Positions 33,904-42,601 of a stretch of 64,000 nt of DNA are shown one piece after another (position 1 is the stretch's first letter; the number at the start of each line of letters is the position of its first letter). Below the pieces are notes generated by a model that was not told where the DNA came from, did no database searches, and was given only the letters and a program-made list of their open reading frames with translations. The DNA is from Ruminococcus flavefaciens (GTDB lineage Bacteria > Bacillota > Clostridia > Oscillospirales > Ruminococcaceae), in the NCBI RefSeq assembly GCF_900116855.1, contig NZ_UETD01000007.1, positions 62,001-126,000 on the forward strand. Reading direction: 5' to 3'. A program made the translations under genes and the position numbers.

Positions 33904-34260
33904 AAAAAAGCAGCACCTCTATGGCGGGTACTCATATAGAAGTTATGCCCCTGAGCATTTCAAAGAGCTCAGGGGCATAGTACTTATTGTTACTAAGCTA
34001 AATCAGAATTTATATGTGTAGGGGACGCCGCCCTCGGCGTCCCGTTGGACGTGTAATGCATTTCGTGGGACGCCGAGGGCGGCGTCCCCTACATTTCCAA
34101 TTTTTCGCATACGCGCTAAATTCTGATTTTTGTTAGTAGCAATTATAGCACAGTATTGAAGGTCTGTCAATAGAAATGCCATAGTACTTCTGACTGAATA
34201 TCAGAAATACTATGGCATAAAGCTTCTATATCAGCGCAGCGTATAAGGGTGCTGCTTTTT
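33904..34260. repeat. Nested palindromic composite element
   Basis: Outer arms 33904-33950 and 34214-34260 are inverted relatives (AAAAAGCAGCACC outside, ATATAGAAG and TTATGCC inside). Within lie a hairpin TATGCCCCTGAGC/GCTCAGGGGCATA (33943-33979), an inner element 33987-34142 with inverted ends TTG-TACTAA and AAATCAGAATTTA enclosing two inverted GGGGACGCCGCCCTCGGCGT blocks, and a hairpin ATGCCATAGTA/TACTATGGCAT (34177-34217). It holds no gene and separates spoIIID from the ABC operon; the AGCAGCACC ends may act as terminators. Confidence 0.8.
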
Positions 34261-34261
34261 A

Positions 34262-35632
34262 TCAGAAGTTTGCTATCTTCTTGAATTTGATATAGAATTC
34301 GCTGAGGGATGTTCTGCCCTTCAGCATAGTATCGTTAACATATGCGCCGATGTACTTGCCGTCCTTGAAAACGTAGAGCGTTGAGTCATCTCTTGTTACC
34401 AGATCCATCTTTACGGTATTGCCGTCGGTATCTGTGAACCTTGCTGTCATGACGGGGTCCTTCAGCTGGGGCTTTGCCTCGATATCGAGACCTGCGAAAT
34501 TGTATACGGATGCAGCCTTGAAGAAGTTATCAAAGGCAACGTAGTTGTCCATGGTATCGATGGCGACTTCCTTGCCGTTTACTTTGCATTTCTGGTTATC
34601 CATATCAATTTCAAAGGTGTCATCATTGCCGTTGTAGCTGAGCTGCAGTTTCTTGGTGGATGCCGAGTCCGCTGCTATTGTGTTCTGCACGATAAAGTCA
34701 TAGGGAGTCTTGTCCACTATGCTCAGATCAGCCTTGTAGTACAGCTCCACCTGACCGTCCTCAAAGAGCACCATACAGTAATCGGGCTTCTCGTCGTTGA
34801 AGCTGATAGAGAGCTTTCTCTCTGTGCCGTCGATGCCTTTTACGATAAGCTCTCCGTGGGGCTTGTCGTGGCCGTACTTGCTCAGGTCCTCAAGCTTTTC
34901 GTCGAGCATTTCCTCGGACTCAAGTCTGACGAGGTTATTGAGCACTGTGGTTATCATTGTAGGATCCACCTTCAATGAGGAGTACTCATCGGGCAGTGAC
35001 CATTCCTGTGTATCGGGATCGAATGAGAGGTCGAGGGTGGTCTTGCCGTCCTTTTTGACTATGACTTCCTTTATATCATAAAGTGAGTAGGTGAGGAGCT
35101 CCTTGTTCTTGAGCAGGAGCCTGTCAAGCTTGAGAACGCTTCCCTCCATGTAGCTGATGGCGTAGACCTTGTCTCTGCCGTCTGCGGTGACGTAGTAGTA
35201 GTCGCCCATGGGGCTGGGGTCGCCCACCTTTAAAATGTGGGTTCCGCCCGGCTCGGTGACCTCGATGGTGTCGGGATCGGTAAGGCCGTACATCTCCAGC
35301 TTTTCATCGGTGATCTCTCCGTAGTTGGTCTCGGCGGTAAGGTCCGAGAAATATGTGCATATGAGCTGGCAGTAATCCTGATCCATTGCGAATTCTCCGC
35401 TGGTGAGAGTCCACTTGTCGTTCTGCTTTACAACTTCGTAGACCTCATCTCCCTTTGAGAAAACTATCTTGGTGGGGGAGTAGGGATCAAAGCTGAACAG
35501 CTCGTTTTCGGCAAGCACCTTGCTTGCCTGCTGTTTTTCTTTTTCCTTGCCGTTCTTTACAGCCAAGAAGGCGCCTACGGAGCCTCCTGCTGCAAGAATA
35601 AGAACGATAAGGGCGATAATTGCTTTTTTCAT
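34262..35632 (-). CDS. DUF4340 domain-containing protein
   Basis: A 456-residue protein with one N-terminal membrane helix (AIIALIVLILAAGGSVGAFLA) and an extracytoplasmic remainder of repeated DUF4340-type units (SFDPYSPTKIVFSKGDEVYE; LTSGEFAMDQDYCQ). Such proteins accompany GldF/GldG-type ABC systems but their role is unknown. Its ATG overlaps the stop of the GldG-like gene (TGATG), so it is the last gene of a four-gene operon. Confidence 0.85.
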   Translation of the reverse strand: MKKAIIALIVLILAAGGSVGAFLAVKNGKEKEKQQASKVLAENELFSFDPYSPTKIVFSKGDEVYEVVKQNDKWTLTSGEFAMDQDYCQLICTYFSDLTAETNYGEITDEKLEMYGLTDPDTIEVTEPGGTHILKVGDPSPMGDYYYVTADGRDKVYAISYMEGSVLKLDRLLLKNKELLTYSLYDIKEVIVKKDGKTTLDLSFDPDTQEWSLPDEYSSLKVDPTMITTVLNNLVRLESEEMLDEKLEDLSKYGHDKPHGELIVKGIDGTERKLSISFNDEKPDYCMVLFEDGQVELYYKADLSIVDKTPYDFIVQNTIAADSASTKKLQLSYNGNDDTFEIDMDNQKCKVNGKEVAIDTMDNYVAFDNFFKAASVYNFAGLDIEAKPQLKDPVMTARFTDTDGNTVKMDLVTRDDSTLYVFKDGKYIGAYVNDTMLKGRTSLSEFYIKFKKIANF

Positions 35633-37137
35633 CAGGAATGTCTCCTTTTAAGCCATACGAGTATTCCGATAACGGCGATGGCAAGAGGAATGACGTATAC
35701 TATTACCATTACTCTTGTGGCTTCTTCGCCGCTCTTGAAGGTCATGCTGTCGTAGGAATTGAACTTGTTGCCCACATCGAACTGAACATCACTGTCGTAG
35801 AGCCATGTGTTGCTGAACAGTGCGAGCATCTGTGTTCCTGTGGTATATGCGTTGGCGTAGTTGTCGTCGATGACAGCGGATGTGCCAAGTGTGAACATCT
35901 TTGCGCCTGTGTGCTTGTTGTACGAGTAGTAGCCGAAGTCGAGAGCGTAATTAGTCAGCATCTCGTCTGCCTGCTGTGCTGTTACATCGTCACCGCCCAT
36001 TGCCTTGCTGACGGTGGTATATTCGCCGTTTGAGGAGATATTCTTTATAAGTGAGGATATCTCGGTGTATTCGCCGCCTGCGAAGTCGGGTATCTCGGTA
36101 AGGCTTCTGGTATTGGCGATGCCTGCAATGAAGTTGCCTGCGTTTACCTGATCGATGATATCGGAGGTAAGGTCCTGTGTGAACTCGTCATTGTAGCGGC
36201 TTCCTGCCTGATACTCCACGCGGAAGTAATACTCGCTCTGCTTGGAGTCAGTGTCCTGAAGCATATTGTCGAAGTTTGACTCGGTAACGATGTTATAATC
36301 GAGGATGAGTCCGAATTTTTCCATTACAGCCTCTATGTTGTAGAAGCGTCCCTTTGTGTCGCAGGGGTCGATGAGGAAGGAGAGTGCTCCGCCGTTTTCG
36401 ATGTACTCAAAAAGGAGGTCCTTCTCCTTGTCGGTGATGTCCTGCTGAGGGCCTGCAAGGTAGATGATGTTGGCATTGTCGGGGATAACGCCTGTCTTGT
36501 CAAGGTCAAGCTCATCGACGCTGTAATCGTTCTCCTTCATCTTGGTCACGAACAGTGAATAGTGATCCTCGATGGGAGCTTCGCCGTGGCCTGTCAGGAA
36601 GTATATTCCGGGGAGCTGTCCGCTGGCGCAGATAGCGATGGCGGAGTCGATGAGCTGCTCGCCTGCGTATTCACGGACGCCCTTGGTGTTCTCCTGGAAG
36701 ATCTTGCTGTGGCTGACCTTCTTGGAGATGCCGTTGCACTTTACGATGATATCGCCCTCCTGAGGAGAGAGTGTGCCGTTGGGGTCAAGGGACTGTGTGA
36801 GAGCTGCGTTCTCGTTTGGGTCGAAGCTCTTGAAGCTGATGTTGTCAAACTCCTTGAGCTGTGTGAGTGTGTGATAGAGAGGAAGGAGCTCGTTGGCGTC
36901 AGACCTTGTAAGCTCCTCCAGCTTGTAGAGAAAGTAAATCTCTATGGTCTTGTCGGAGTTGCTGTTTATGAGGTCTACCGTCTTGTCATCGAGAGTGTAC
37001 TTCTTGGAGGGGGTCATGTCGAAGCCCTTGTCGAAGTAGCTGACGATGAGGTTTATAGGTATGAATATCAGGAGCACAAGGAGTGCCAGAACGATGGCGA
37101 ATGTGCCTGAAAGGTTGAGTTTTTTCTTCTGTTTCAT
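35632..37137 (-). CDS. GldG-like ABC-type uncharacterised transport protein
   Basis: A 501-residue protein with a helix at each end (FAIVLALLVLLIFIPINLIV; MVIVYVIPLAIAVIGILVWL) and a large extracytoplasmic domain resembling GldG/ABC_transp_aux: GIYFLTGHGEAPIEDHYS, then NIIYLAGPQQDITDKE and GGALSFLIDP. In Bacteroidetes GldG works with GldF and GldA; in Firmicutes the transported substrate is unknown. Follows the permease by 6 bases. Confidence 0.85.
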   Translation of the reverse strand: MKQKKKLNLSGTFAIVLALLVLLIFIPINLIVSYFDKGFDMTPSKKYTLDDKTVDLINSNSDKTIEIYFLYKLEELTRSDANELLPLYHTLTQLKEFDNISFKSFDPNENAALTQSLDPNGTLSPQEGDIIVKCNGISKKVSHSKIFQENTKGVREYAGEQLIDSAIAICASGQLPGIYFLTGHGEAPIEDHYSLFVTKMKENDYSVDELDLDKTGVIPDNANIIYLAGPQQDITDKEKDLLFEYIENGGALSFLIDPCDTKGRFYNIEAVMEKFGLILDYNIVTESNFDNMLQDTDSKQSEYYFRVEYQAGSRYNDEFTQDLTSDIIDQVNAGNFIAGIANTRSLTEIPDFAGGEYTEISSLIKNISSNGEYTTVSKAMGGDDVTAQQADEMLTNYALDFGYYSYNKHTGAKMFTLGTSAVIDDNYANAYTTGTQMLALFSNTWLYDSDVQFDVGNKFNSYDSMTFKSGEEATRVMVIVYVIPLAIAVIGILVWLKRRHS

Positions 37138-37143
37138 TTCAGC

Positions 37144-37878
37144 TTACCCCCTGTTCCAGCGTCTTTTCTCAATGGAGATGTATGTCCATATGAGAAGCAC
37201 GATTATTGCCGATGCAAAGAATACCAGATCGGAGAGGCGGATGAAGCCCTCTGAGAAGTAGGCAAATCTTGGCTGGGCAGCGAATGCGTAGATAGCTGAT
37301 CTCAGCTTGGGGTACTGGGAAATAAATGCTGTGTTGGCGATATCGTCAACGAAGAGGAGCGCGAACATTATGACTTCGCCGATGATAGCGGCGATGATCG
37401 GCGACTCTGTGAAGGAGGAGATGAGCATACCCAGTGCTATGTACATTGCGCCCCAGCAGAATATGCCGATGTAGGCGCATATGAGCTGGCTCACTACTAC
37501 CTCGCCCTTCATGGCTGTGATGATGGGGAATATGATGGTTCCCGCAAGCATAAAGAGGTATACGGTGATATTTGCAAGGAACTTTGCGATAACTATTTTA
37601 GCGGTGCTGACAGGGGATGTCATGAGCAGCACCTCAGTGCCGTTCTTGCGCTCCTCGGCAAAAGTCCTCATGGTGAGGATGGGCAGCAGGAATATGAAGT
37701 AGAGTATTACCGAATAGAACATCTCGGTAAAGGAGAATGCCCATGTGTTTGAGGAGTCAAGCTTTGCGATACCCGTTGAGAAGCTCAGCGAGAACAGCAG
37801 CATGAACAGCATTGCCATTGCGTATGCGAAAGGAGTGTAGAAGAATGATTGCAGCTCCTTCTTATAAATAGGAAACAT
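37144..37878 (-). CDS. ABC-2 type permease (GldF-like)
   Basis: A 244-residue membrane protein with six predicted helices. It begins MFPIYKKELQSFFYTPFAYA, typical of ABC-2/GldF permeases, and has the TMRTFAEERKNGTEVLLMTSP coupling helix. The ATG at 37878 sits behind AGGAGGAATAAT, which lies over the end of the ATPase gene; the longer frame overlapping the ATPase is rejected. Works with the ATPase just upstream. Confidence 0.88.
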   Translation of the reverse strand: MFPIYKKELQSFFYTPFAYAMAMLFMLLFSLSFSTGIAKLDSSNTWAFSFTEMFYSVILYFIFLLPILTMRTFAEERKNGTEVLLMTSPVSTAKIVIAKFLANITVYLFMLAGTIIFPIITAMKGEVVVSQLICAYIGIFCWGAMYIALGMLISSFTESPIIAAIIGEVIMFALLFVDDIANTAFISQYPKLRSAIYAFAAQPRFAYFSEGFIRLSDLVFFASAIIVLLIWTYISIEKRRWNRG

Positions 37879-37879
37879 A

Positions 37880-38923
37880 TTATTCCTCCTCCTTTTCTGT
37901 CTCGTCGTCCTCGTCGTCATCGCTCTCTGCGCTCTCTGACTCATCGGGAGTCTCATCAAGGAGTTCCTGAAGTCCCGATTTCTTTACAGGGCGGTTGATG
38001 AGTTCGATGAATACGTTTTCGAGGTTGGGCTTGTCGGTGTATATCTCGATGATGCTGATGCCGTTCTTCAGGCACTCAGCCATAACAGCGTCCCTGACTG
38101 CGTCGGAGTCGCCCTCGAGCTGTACGGTGAAGGAGAATACATCCTCGCCGTCGGCGTCTATGGCGGTTATCTCCTTTACGCCCTTGGTCATCTCTATGAT
38201 GGACTGAGCCTTCGCCTTGCTGCCCTTGACCTTGATGTGGAGGATGAGGGTGGTGGTGAAGGAATTTTCAAGATTCTCGATGGTGTCTATCGCGCGTATG
38301 TCTCCCTTATTAATAATGACAACGCGGTCGCAGACTGCGCTTACCTCGCTGAGGATGTGGGAGCTGAATATTACGGAGTGGTCCTTCTTGAGGCTCTTGA
38401 TGAGTGCGCGGACCTCTGCTACCTGATTGGGGTCGAGTCCGACGGTGGGCTCGTCAAGTATGAGGAACTTGGGGTCTCCGAGGAGAGCCTGTGCAAATCC
38501 CACACGCTGCTTATAGCCCTTGGACAGGTTGCGGATCAGCTTTCCCTCAACGTCCTTGATCTTCAGGAGCTTCATGACCCTTTCGATCTCGGATTTTCTC
38601 TTGGTCACGGGAACCTTTTTCAGTCCCGCACAGAATGAGAGGTATTCGCGCACCTTCATATCGGGGTAAACAGGGGGTATCTCGGGGAGATATCCGATGT
38701 TGCGCTTTGCCTTCATGGGATTTTTTGTGACGTCGGCGCCGCAGATGGTCACCTTGCCGTCTGACATGGGCAGGTATCCTGCGATCATGTTCATGGTTGT
38801 CGATTTTCCCGCACCGTTGGGTCCGAGAAAGCCGAGTATCTCATTATCATTTATTGTAAAGCTTATATGATTCACGGCACGGTTGCTGCCGTAATACTTC
38901 GTAAGATTTTCAATAGTAATCAT
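37880..38923 (-). CDS. ABC transporter ATP-binding protein (GldA-like)
   Basis: A 347-residue ATPase. Walker A GPNGAGKST, signature LSKGYKQRVGFAQALLG, Walker B FLILDEPTVGLDP, and the switch His in VIFSSHIL. The C-terminal extension has an ACT-like segment followed by a very acidic tail (SAESDDDEDDETEKEEE), which is unusual. Start ATG at 38923, preceded by AAAGGAGCAG. First gene of the ABC operon. Confidence 0.92.
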   Translation of the reverse strand: MITIENLTKYYGSNRAVNHISFTINDNEILGFLGPNGAGKSTTMNMIAGYLPMSDGKVTICGADVTKNPMKAKRNIGYLPEIPPVYPDMKVREYLSFCAGLKKVPVTKRKSEIERVMKLLKIKDVEGKLIRNLSKGYKQRVGFAQALLGDPKFLILDEPTVGLDPNQVAEVRALIKSLKKDHSVIFSSHILSEVSAVCDRVVIINKGDIRAIDTIENLENSFTTTLILHIKVKGSKAKAQSIIEMTKGVKEITAIDADGEDVFSFTVQLEGDSDAVRDAVMAECLKNGISIIEIYTDKPNLENVFIELINRPVKKSGLQELLDETPDESESAESDDDEDDETEKEEE

Positions 38924-39327
38924 GAGCTGCTCCTTTCCGATCGAAAAATCTAAAATAAACATTAAAAGCATGGTGCTATTATCTCATCATAGCATACTGC
39001 TTTATTATCGCAGAATAACATTAACACAAGATGAACAAAATATGAACTGAATGTTAATTCAAAAAAGTGCGGCGAAACAACGTACTGAAAATGAAAAACT
39101 GCGCCAAGCTAAATATTATAGCCAAAGTGTGTGGGTTTTGTGAAAGATTATTGAGGGCGTGATGAATGTTTCAGAATTTTGTTTTAAAACGAAACTGGTT
39201 AATATTTCGTTAATAAATTAGAATTTACTTGGATTTTTCGGATGGACAAAATGTACAAAAAAGATTTTGACAATGTGTGCATTGCACCAAAAATATCTTG
39301 GCGCAAATGTGAAAACAATCTAAACTG

Positions 39328-39356
39328 TTGACACAAACTGAAATGTGGAATATAAT
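39328..39356 (+). promoter_or_regulatory. Strong promoter of the GH48 gene
   Basis: TTGACA (39328-39333), 17-bp spacer and TATAAT (39351-39356), perfect consensus. The leader of about 136 nt can fold two hairpins: TGTGTGCA/TGCACACA (39380-39408) and TACGAA/TTCGTA (39412-39428). The rest of 38924-39327 is AT-rich and shows no gene. Confidence 0.92.
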
Positions 39357-39498
39357 TATCTTGAAAATAGTTTGAGAATTGTGTGCAGTCTGCGTGAAAA
39401 TGCACACAGTGTACGAAGTATTTTCGTATGCGTCTCCATAGAGGAGGCAAATCATCCATTTTTTAACCACTATATTATTATGAGAGGGGTAAAAACAA

Positions 39499-42051
39499 AT
39501 GATAAGCAAAAAGAATAAGGCTCTCGCAGCTGGCGTTCTTGCAGCTGCAATGTCCGCAACAGCAGTTATGCCTGCTATCGCTTCAGCAGCTCCTACAGCT
39601 GAGGCAGCAAAGTCAAACGGTTCTTACGCTGAGATGTTCTCATCACTGTATGATGATGTAATCACAAACGGTGTTCAGAACGGTTACCTCAGCAGCCAGA
39701 CAAACGGAAGCGGCTTCGGTATTCCTTACCATTCAGTAGAAACATTCATCGTTGAGGCTCCTGACTACGGTCACGAGACAACATCTGAGGCTATGTCATA
39801 CATCGTATGGATGGCTGCTATGCACGATGTTCTCGCTACTAAGGGCGTTATCAACGGCTCCAAGGGCGATCTCGCTAAGGCTTGGAACACAATGGAGGCT
39901 ATGATCCCCGGTTGGTCAAAGGCTGCTAACAGAAGCGATATCAAGTATGAGACACTCTGGACACAGCCCAGACTCAAGTCTGATCCTGCTGCTGAGCACG
40001 ATCAGCCCAGCGACTATCCTGCTAAGCCTTTCACAGGTGAGAAGGAAGCTATCAATCCTATGTTCGACATCTTCAAGTCAGCATACGGCAGTGACAAGGG
40101 TTACTACCTGATGAACTGGCTGGCTGACGTTGATGACTGGTATGGATTCAGCAAGGGCACAGAAGGTGCAGGCAAGTTCACATTTATCAATACCTTCCAG
40201 AGAGGCGAACAGGAGTCTTGTTTCGAGACTGTTCCTGCTCCTTGTCTTGAGGAACTCAAGTGGGGTATGAAGAGCGAAAATGAGAACAACGGTAACGGTA
40301 TCAAGGCTATCTTCAATGGCCTTAACGCTGTTCCTGCTCAGTACTCATTCACAAACGCTCCTGACGCTGAGGACCGTGCTATCCAGGCTGTTTACTTTGC
40401 AAACAGATATAACGCAGGCGATTCATCTATCTCTGCTCTCGCAGGTAAGATGGGTGACCAGTGCCGTAACGATATGTTCGATAAGTACTACAAGGCTATC
40501 GCAGCTGATACAACTTCTTCCAGCAAGTCCGCAGGTATGGATTCCAAGCACTATCTCATGGCTTGGTATACAGCTTGGGGCGGAGCTCTCAAGGACTACA
40601 GCTGGGCTTGGCAGATCGGATGCTCACATTCACATCAGTTCTACCAGAATCCTCTTGCTGCTTACGGTCTTCTCTACGACAGCTCTATCAACGCTGGTAT
40701 GAAGGGTACAGACGCAAGCACAGACTATAAGGAGTCTCTCAAGAGACAGATTGAAATGTATCAGTGGCTCCAGTCACAGCAGGGTCCCTTCGCAGGTGGT
40801 TGTACAAACAGCTGGAGAGGACGTTACGAGGAGTATCCTTCAGGTCATCCTACATTCTACGGAATGGCTTACGTTCATCACCCTGTATATGCTGACCCCG
40901 GTTCCAACCACTGGATCGGTAACCAGGTATGGTCAACACAGCGTCTTGCTGAGCTGTACTACATCGTATCCAAGGATGGCGATGCAACAGGTCAGACATA
41001 TGGCGGTCTCAAGCTCGACGAAGCTCTTGATAAGCTCCTTGAGAGATGGATCAAGTGGTTCGAGGAGAACACTCACTTTGATTATGTTGATAAGGACGGA
41101 AATGAGTTCTCATACTGTATTCCTTCTACTCTTGACTGGGGCGAAAGCGATACAGATTATAAGACTTGCTATCCTGATTCATGGAGCGGTACATACAGCG
41201 AAACAGCTAACCAGCACCTCAACTGCAAAATCGGCGGTTATGGTCAGGGAGACGTTGGATGCGTATCCTCACTCTGTAATACACTTATCTACTACGCAGC
41301 TGCTAAGGGCGTAGATCCTAAGTTCGCTCAGGAGGAAGGCACATCAGTTGCTGAAAAGGGCCTCTATCTTGCAAACAGACTCCTTACAGCTCAGTACAAC
41401 GAGGGACGTGACGAGATCGGTATCACATTTACTGATTGCAATCCCAGCCTCAAGAGAGTATTCGATGAGAAGGTTTACATTCCTTCATACTATAAGGGCG
41501 AAATGCCTGACGGCTCTAAGCTCGAGCCCGGCGCTACATTCTCATCCATCCGTAAGAGCTACGAGAAGGATCCTGAGTGGCAGAAGGCTAAGAAGTACAA
41601 CGACGGCGAAGGCACTGATAACAACGGTGACGGCGAGGTTAATATCAAGGACTACCAGTTCCAGTACCACAGATTCTGGCACGCTGGTGATGCTATCATG
41701 GCATACGGTACTATGGCACTCCTCTATCCTGAGGTTACACCCGGACCTGTTGTGACAACAACTTCTACAACTACATCAACAACTACAACTACAACTACAA
41801 CTACCACCACATCTACAACTCCTGTTAAGGATCCCGTATGGGGCGATACAAACTGTGACGGTGTAGTTGAGCTGGCTGATGCTATCCTCATCATGCAGTA
41901 TCTTGCTAACCCCAACAAGTATAACATTACTGAGCAGGGCAAGCTGAATGGTGATGTTGATTTAACAGTTAAGGGACTTACTTCTAACGATGCTCTCCGC
42001 ATCCAGGAGTACCTCCTCCACCTCAGATCTACTCTGAATCCTAACGCTTAA
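39499..42051 (+). CDS. GH48 cellulase with dockerin (processive cellobiohydrolase)
   Basis: An 850-residue secreted enzyme. Signal peptide about 1-30. The GH48 catalytic domain spans about 40-745; EAPDYGHETTSEAMSY includes Glu93, matching the family's proton donor. A Thr-rich linker follows (about 753-775, almost pure Thr). The dockerin covers about 780-850: GDTNCDGVVELADAILIMQY and the second loop NGDVDLTVKGLTSNDAL. GH48 is the key reducing-end cellobiohydrolase of cellulosomes. Dockerin type matches the GH5 enzyme encoded convergently. Codon use indicates very high expression. Strong promoter upstream, terminator downstream. Confidence 0.96.
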   Translation: MISKKNKALAAGVLAAAMSATAVMPAIASAAPTAEAAKSNGSYAEMFSSLYDDVITNGVQNGYLSSQTNGSGFGIPYHSVETFIVEAPDYGHETTSEAMSYIVWMAAMHDVLATKGVINGSKGDLAKAWNTMEAMIPGWSKAANRSDIKYETLWTQPRLKSDPAAEHDQPSDYPAKPFTGEKEAINPMFDIFKSAYGSDKGYYLMNWLADVDDWYGFSKGTEGAGKFTFINTFQRGEQESCFETVPAPCLEELKWGMKSENENNGNGIKAIFNGLNAVPAQYSFTNAPDAEDRAIQAVYFANRYNAGDSSISALAGKMGDQCRNDMFDKYYKAIAADTTSSSKSAGMDSKHYLMAWYTAWGGALKDYSWAWQIGCSHSHQFYQNPLAAYGLLYDSSINAGMKGTDASTDYKESLKRQIEMYQWLQSQQGPFAGGCTNSWRGRYEEYPSGHPTFYGMAYVHHPVYADPGSNHWIGNQVWSTQRLAELYYIVSKDGDATGQTYGGLKLDEALDKLLERWIKWFEENTHFDYVDKDGNEFSYCIPSTLDWGESDTDYKTCYPDSWSGTYSETANQHLNCKIGGYGQGDVGCVSSLCNTLIYYAAAKGVDPKFAQEEGTSVAEKGLYLANRLLTAQYNEGRDEIGITFTDCNPSLKRVFDEKVYIPSYYKGEMPDGSKLEPGATFSSIRKSYEKDPEWQKAKKYNDGEGTDNNGDGEVNIKDYQFQYHRFWHAGDAIMAYGTMALLYPEVTPGPVVTTTSTTTSTTTTTTTTTTTSTTPVKDPVWGDTNCDGVVELADAILIMQYLANPNKYNITEQGKLNGDVDLTVKGLTSNDALRIQEYLLHLRSTLNPNA
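41753..41822 (+). repeat. ACA/ACT triplet repeat coding the Thr linker
   Basis: A run of ACA, ACT and ACC codons encodes the Thr-rich linker of the GH48 enzyme; such low-complexity runs can vary in length. Confidence 0.85.
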
Positions 42052-42068
42052 TCTATATTAAGTAAAAC

Positions 42069-42100
42069 AAAGCTGCACGGCTCGTCCGTGCAGCTTTTTT
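42069..42100 (+). terminator. Intrinsic terminator of the GH48 gene
   Basis: AAAGCTGCACGG-CTCGT-CCGTGCAGCTTT, a perfect 12-bp stem with a tail of six T residues in total. Confidence 0.92.
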
Positions 42101-42119
42101 GTGCTAAAAACCGTTAACA

Positions 42120-42526
42120 TAAATCATAATTTCGAGCTGAGCCAGCTCGACCGCTTGCCACGTTGTCGCTCGTAAACTCGCTTAATAATATCAAAAATGA
42201 TATTTGTACATCGCTTACAGCGCAATAAGTACGCCGAGCCTATGTAAGGGATTCCAAAGGGACTGTGTTCCTTTGGCAGAGTCCAGAGGCAGCGCCTCTG
42301 GTCGCCGCTTTCAGCTTTTAAGGCGGCGAAATAAAACAAAGCGCTCCGCAAGGGTGAATTTCAAAAACAGTCCGGTGGACTGTTTTTGAAAGAGGGACGC
42401 CCTGCAAGTGAGGGCGTCCCTTAACGGCGGATGATATCCACCCCCTACAATACAAATTTCGTGGGACGTCGAGGACGCCGTCCCCTACATTTCCAATTTT
42501 TCGCGTATGCGCTAAATTATGATTTA
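42120..42526. repeat. Composite element with 13-bp perfect inverted ends
   Basis: Ends TAAATCATAATTT (42120-42132) and AAATTATGATTTA (42514-42526) are exact inverses. Inside, in order: a diverged copy of the 120-bp repeat (about 42157-42238), the ATTCCAAAGG hairpin module (42250-42276, identical to 6200-6226), a 15-bp hairpin TTTCAAAAACAGTCC/GGACTGTTTTTGAAA (42359-42391), and GGGACG palindromes (42394-42421 and 42463-42490). No gene is supported. The same end motif occurs near 34.0 and 59.4 kb. Confidence 0.8.
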
Positions 42527-42540
42527 CCCGAATAAACACA

Positions 42541-42573
42541 ATGCCCCTGAGCGCTTTGACACGCTCGGGGCAA
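42541..42573 (-). terminator. Terminator of the GH5-GH5 gene
   Basis: TGCCCCTGAGCG and CGCTCGGGGCA pair; read on the minus strand it is followed by TTGTGTTTATT. Confidence 0.75.
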
Positions 42574-42601
42574 AATTTCTGTATTGAGATGTGGTGTTCT
42601 G

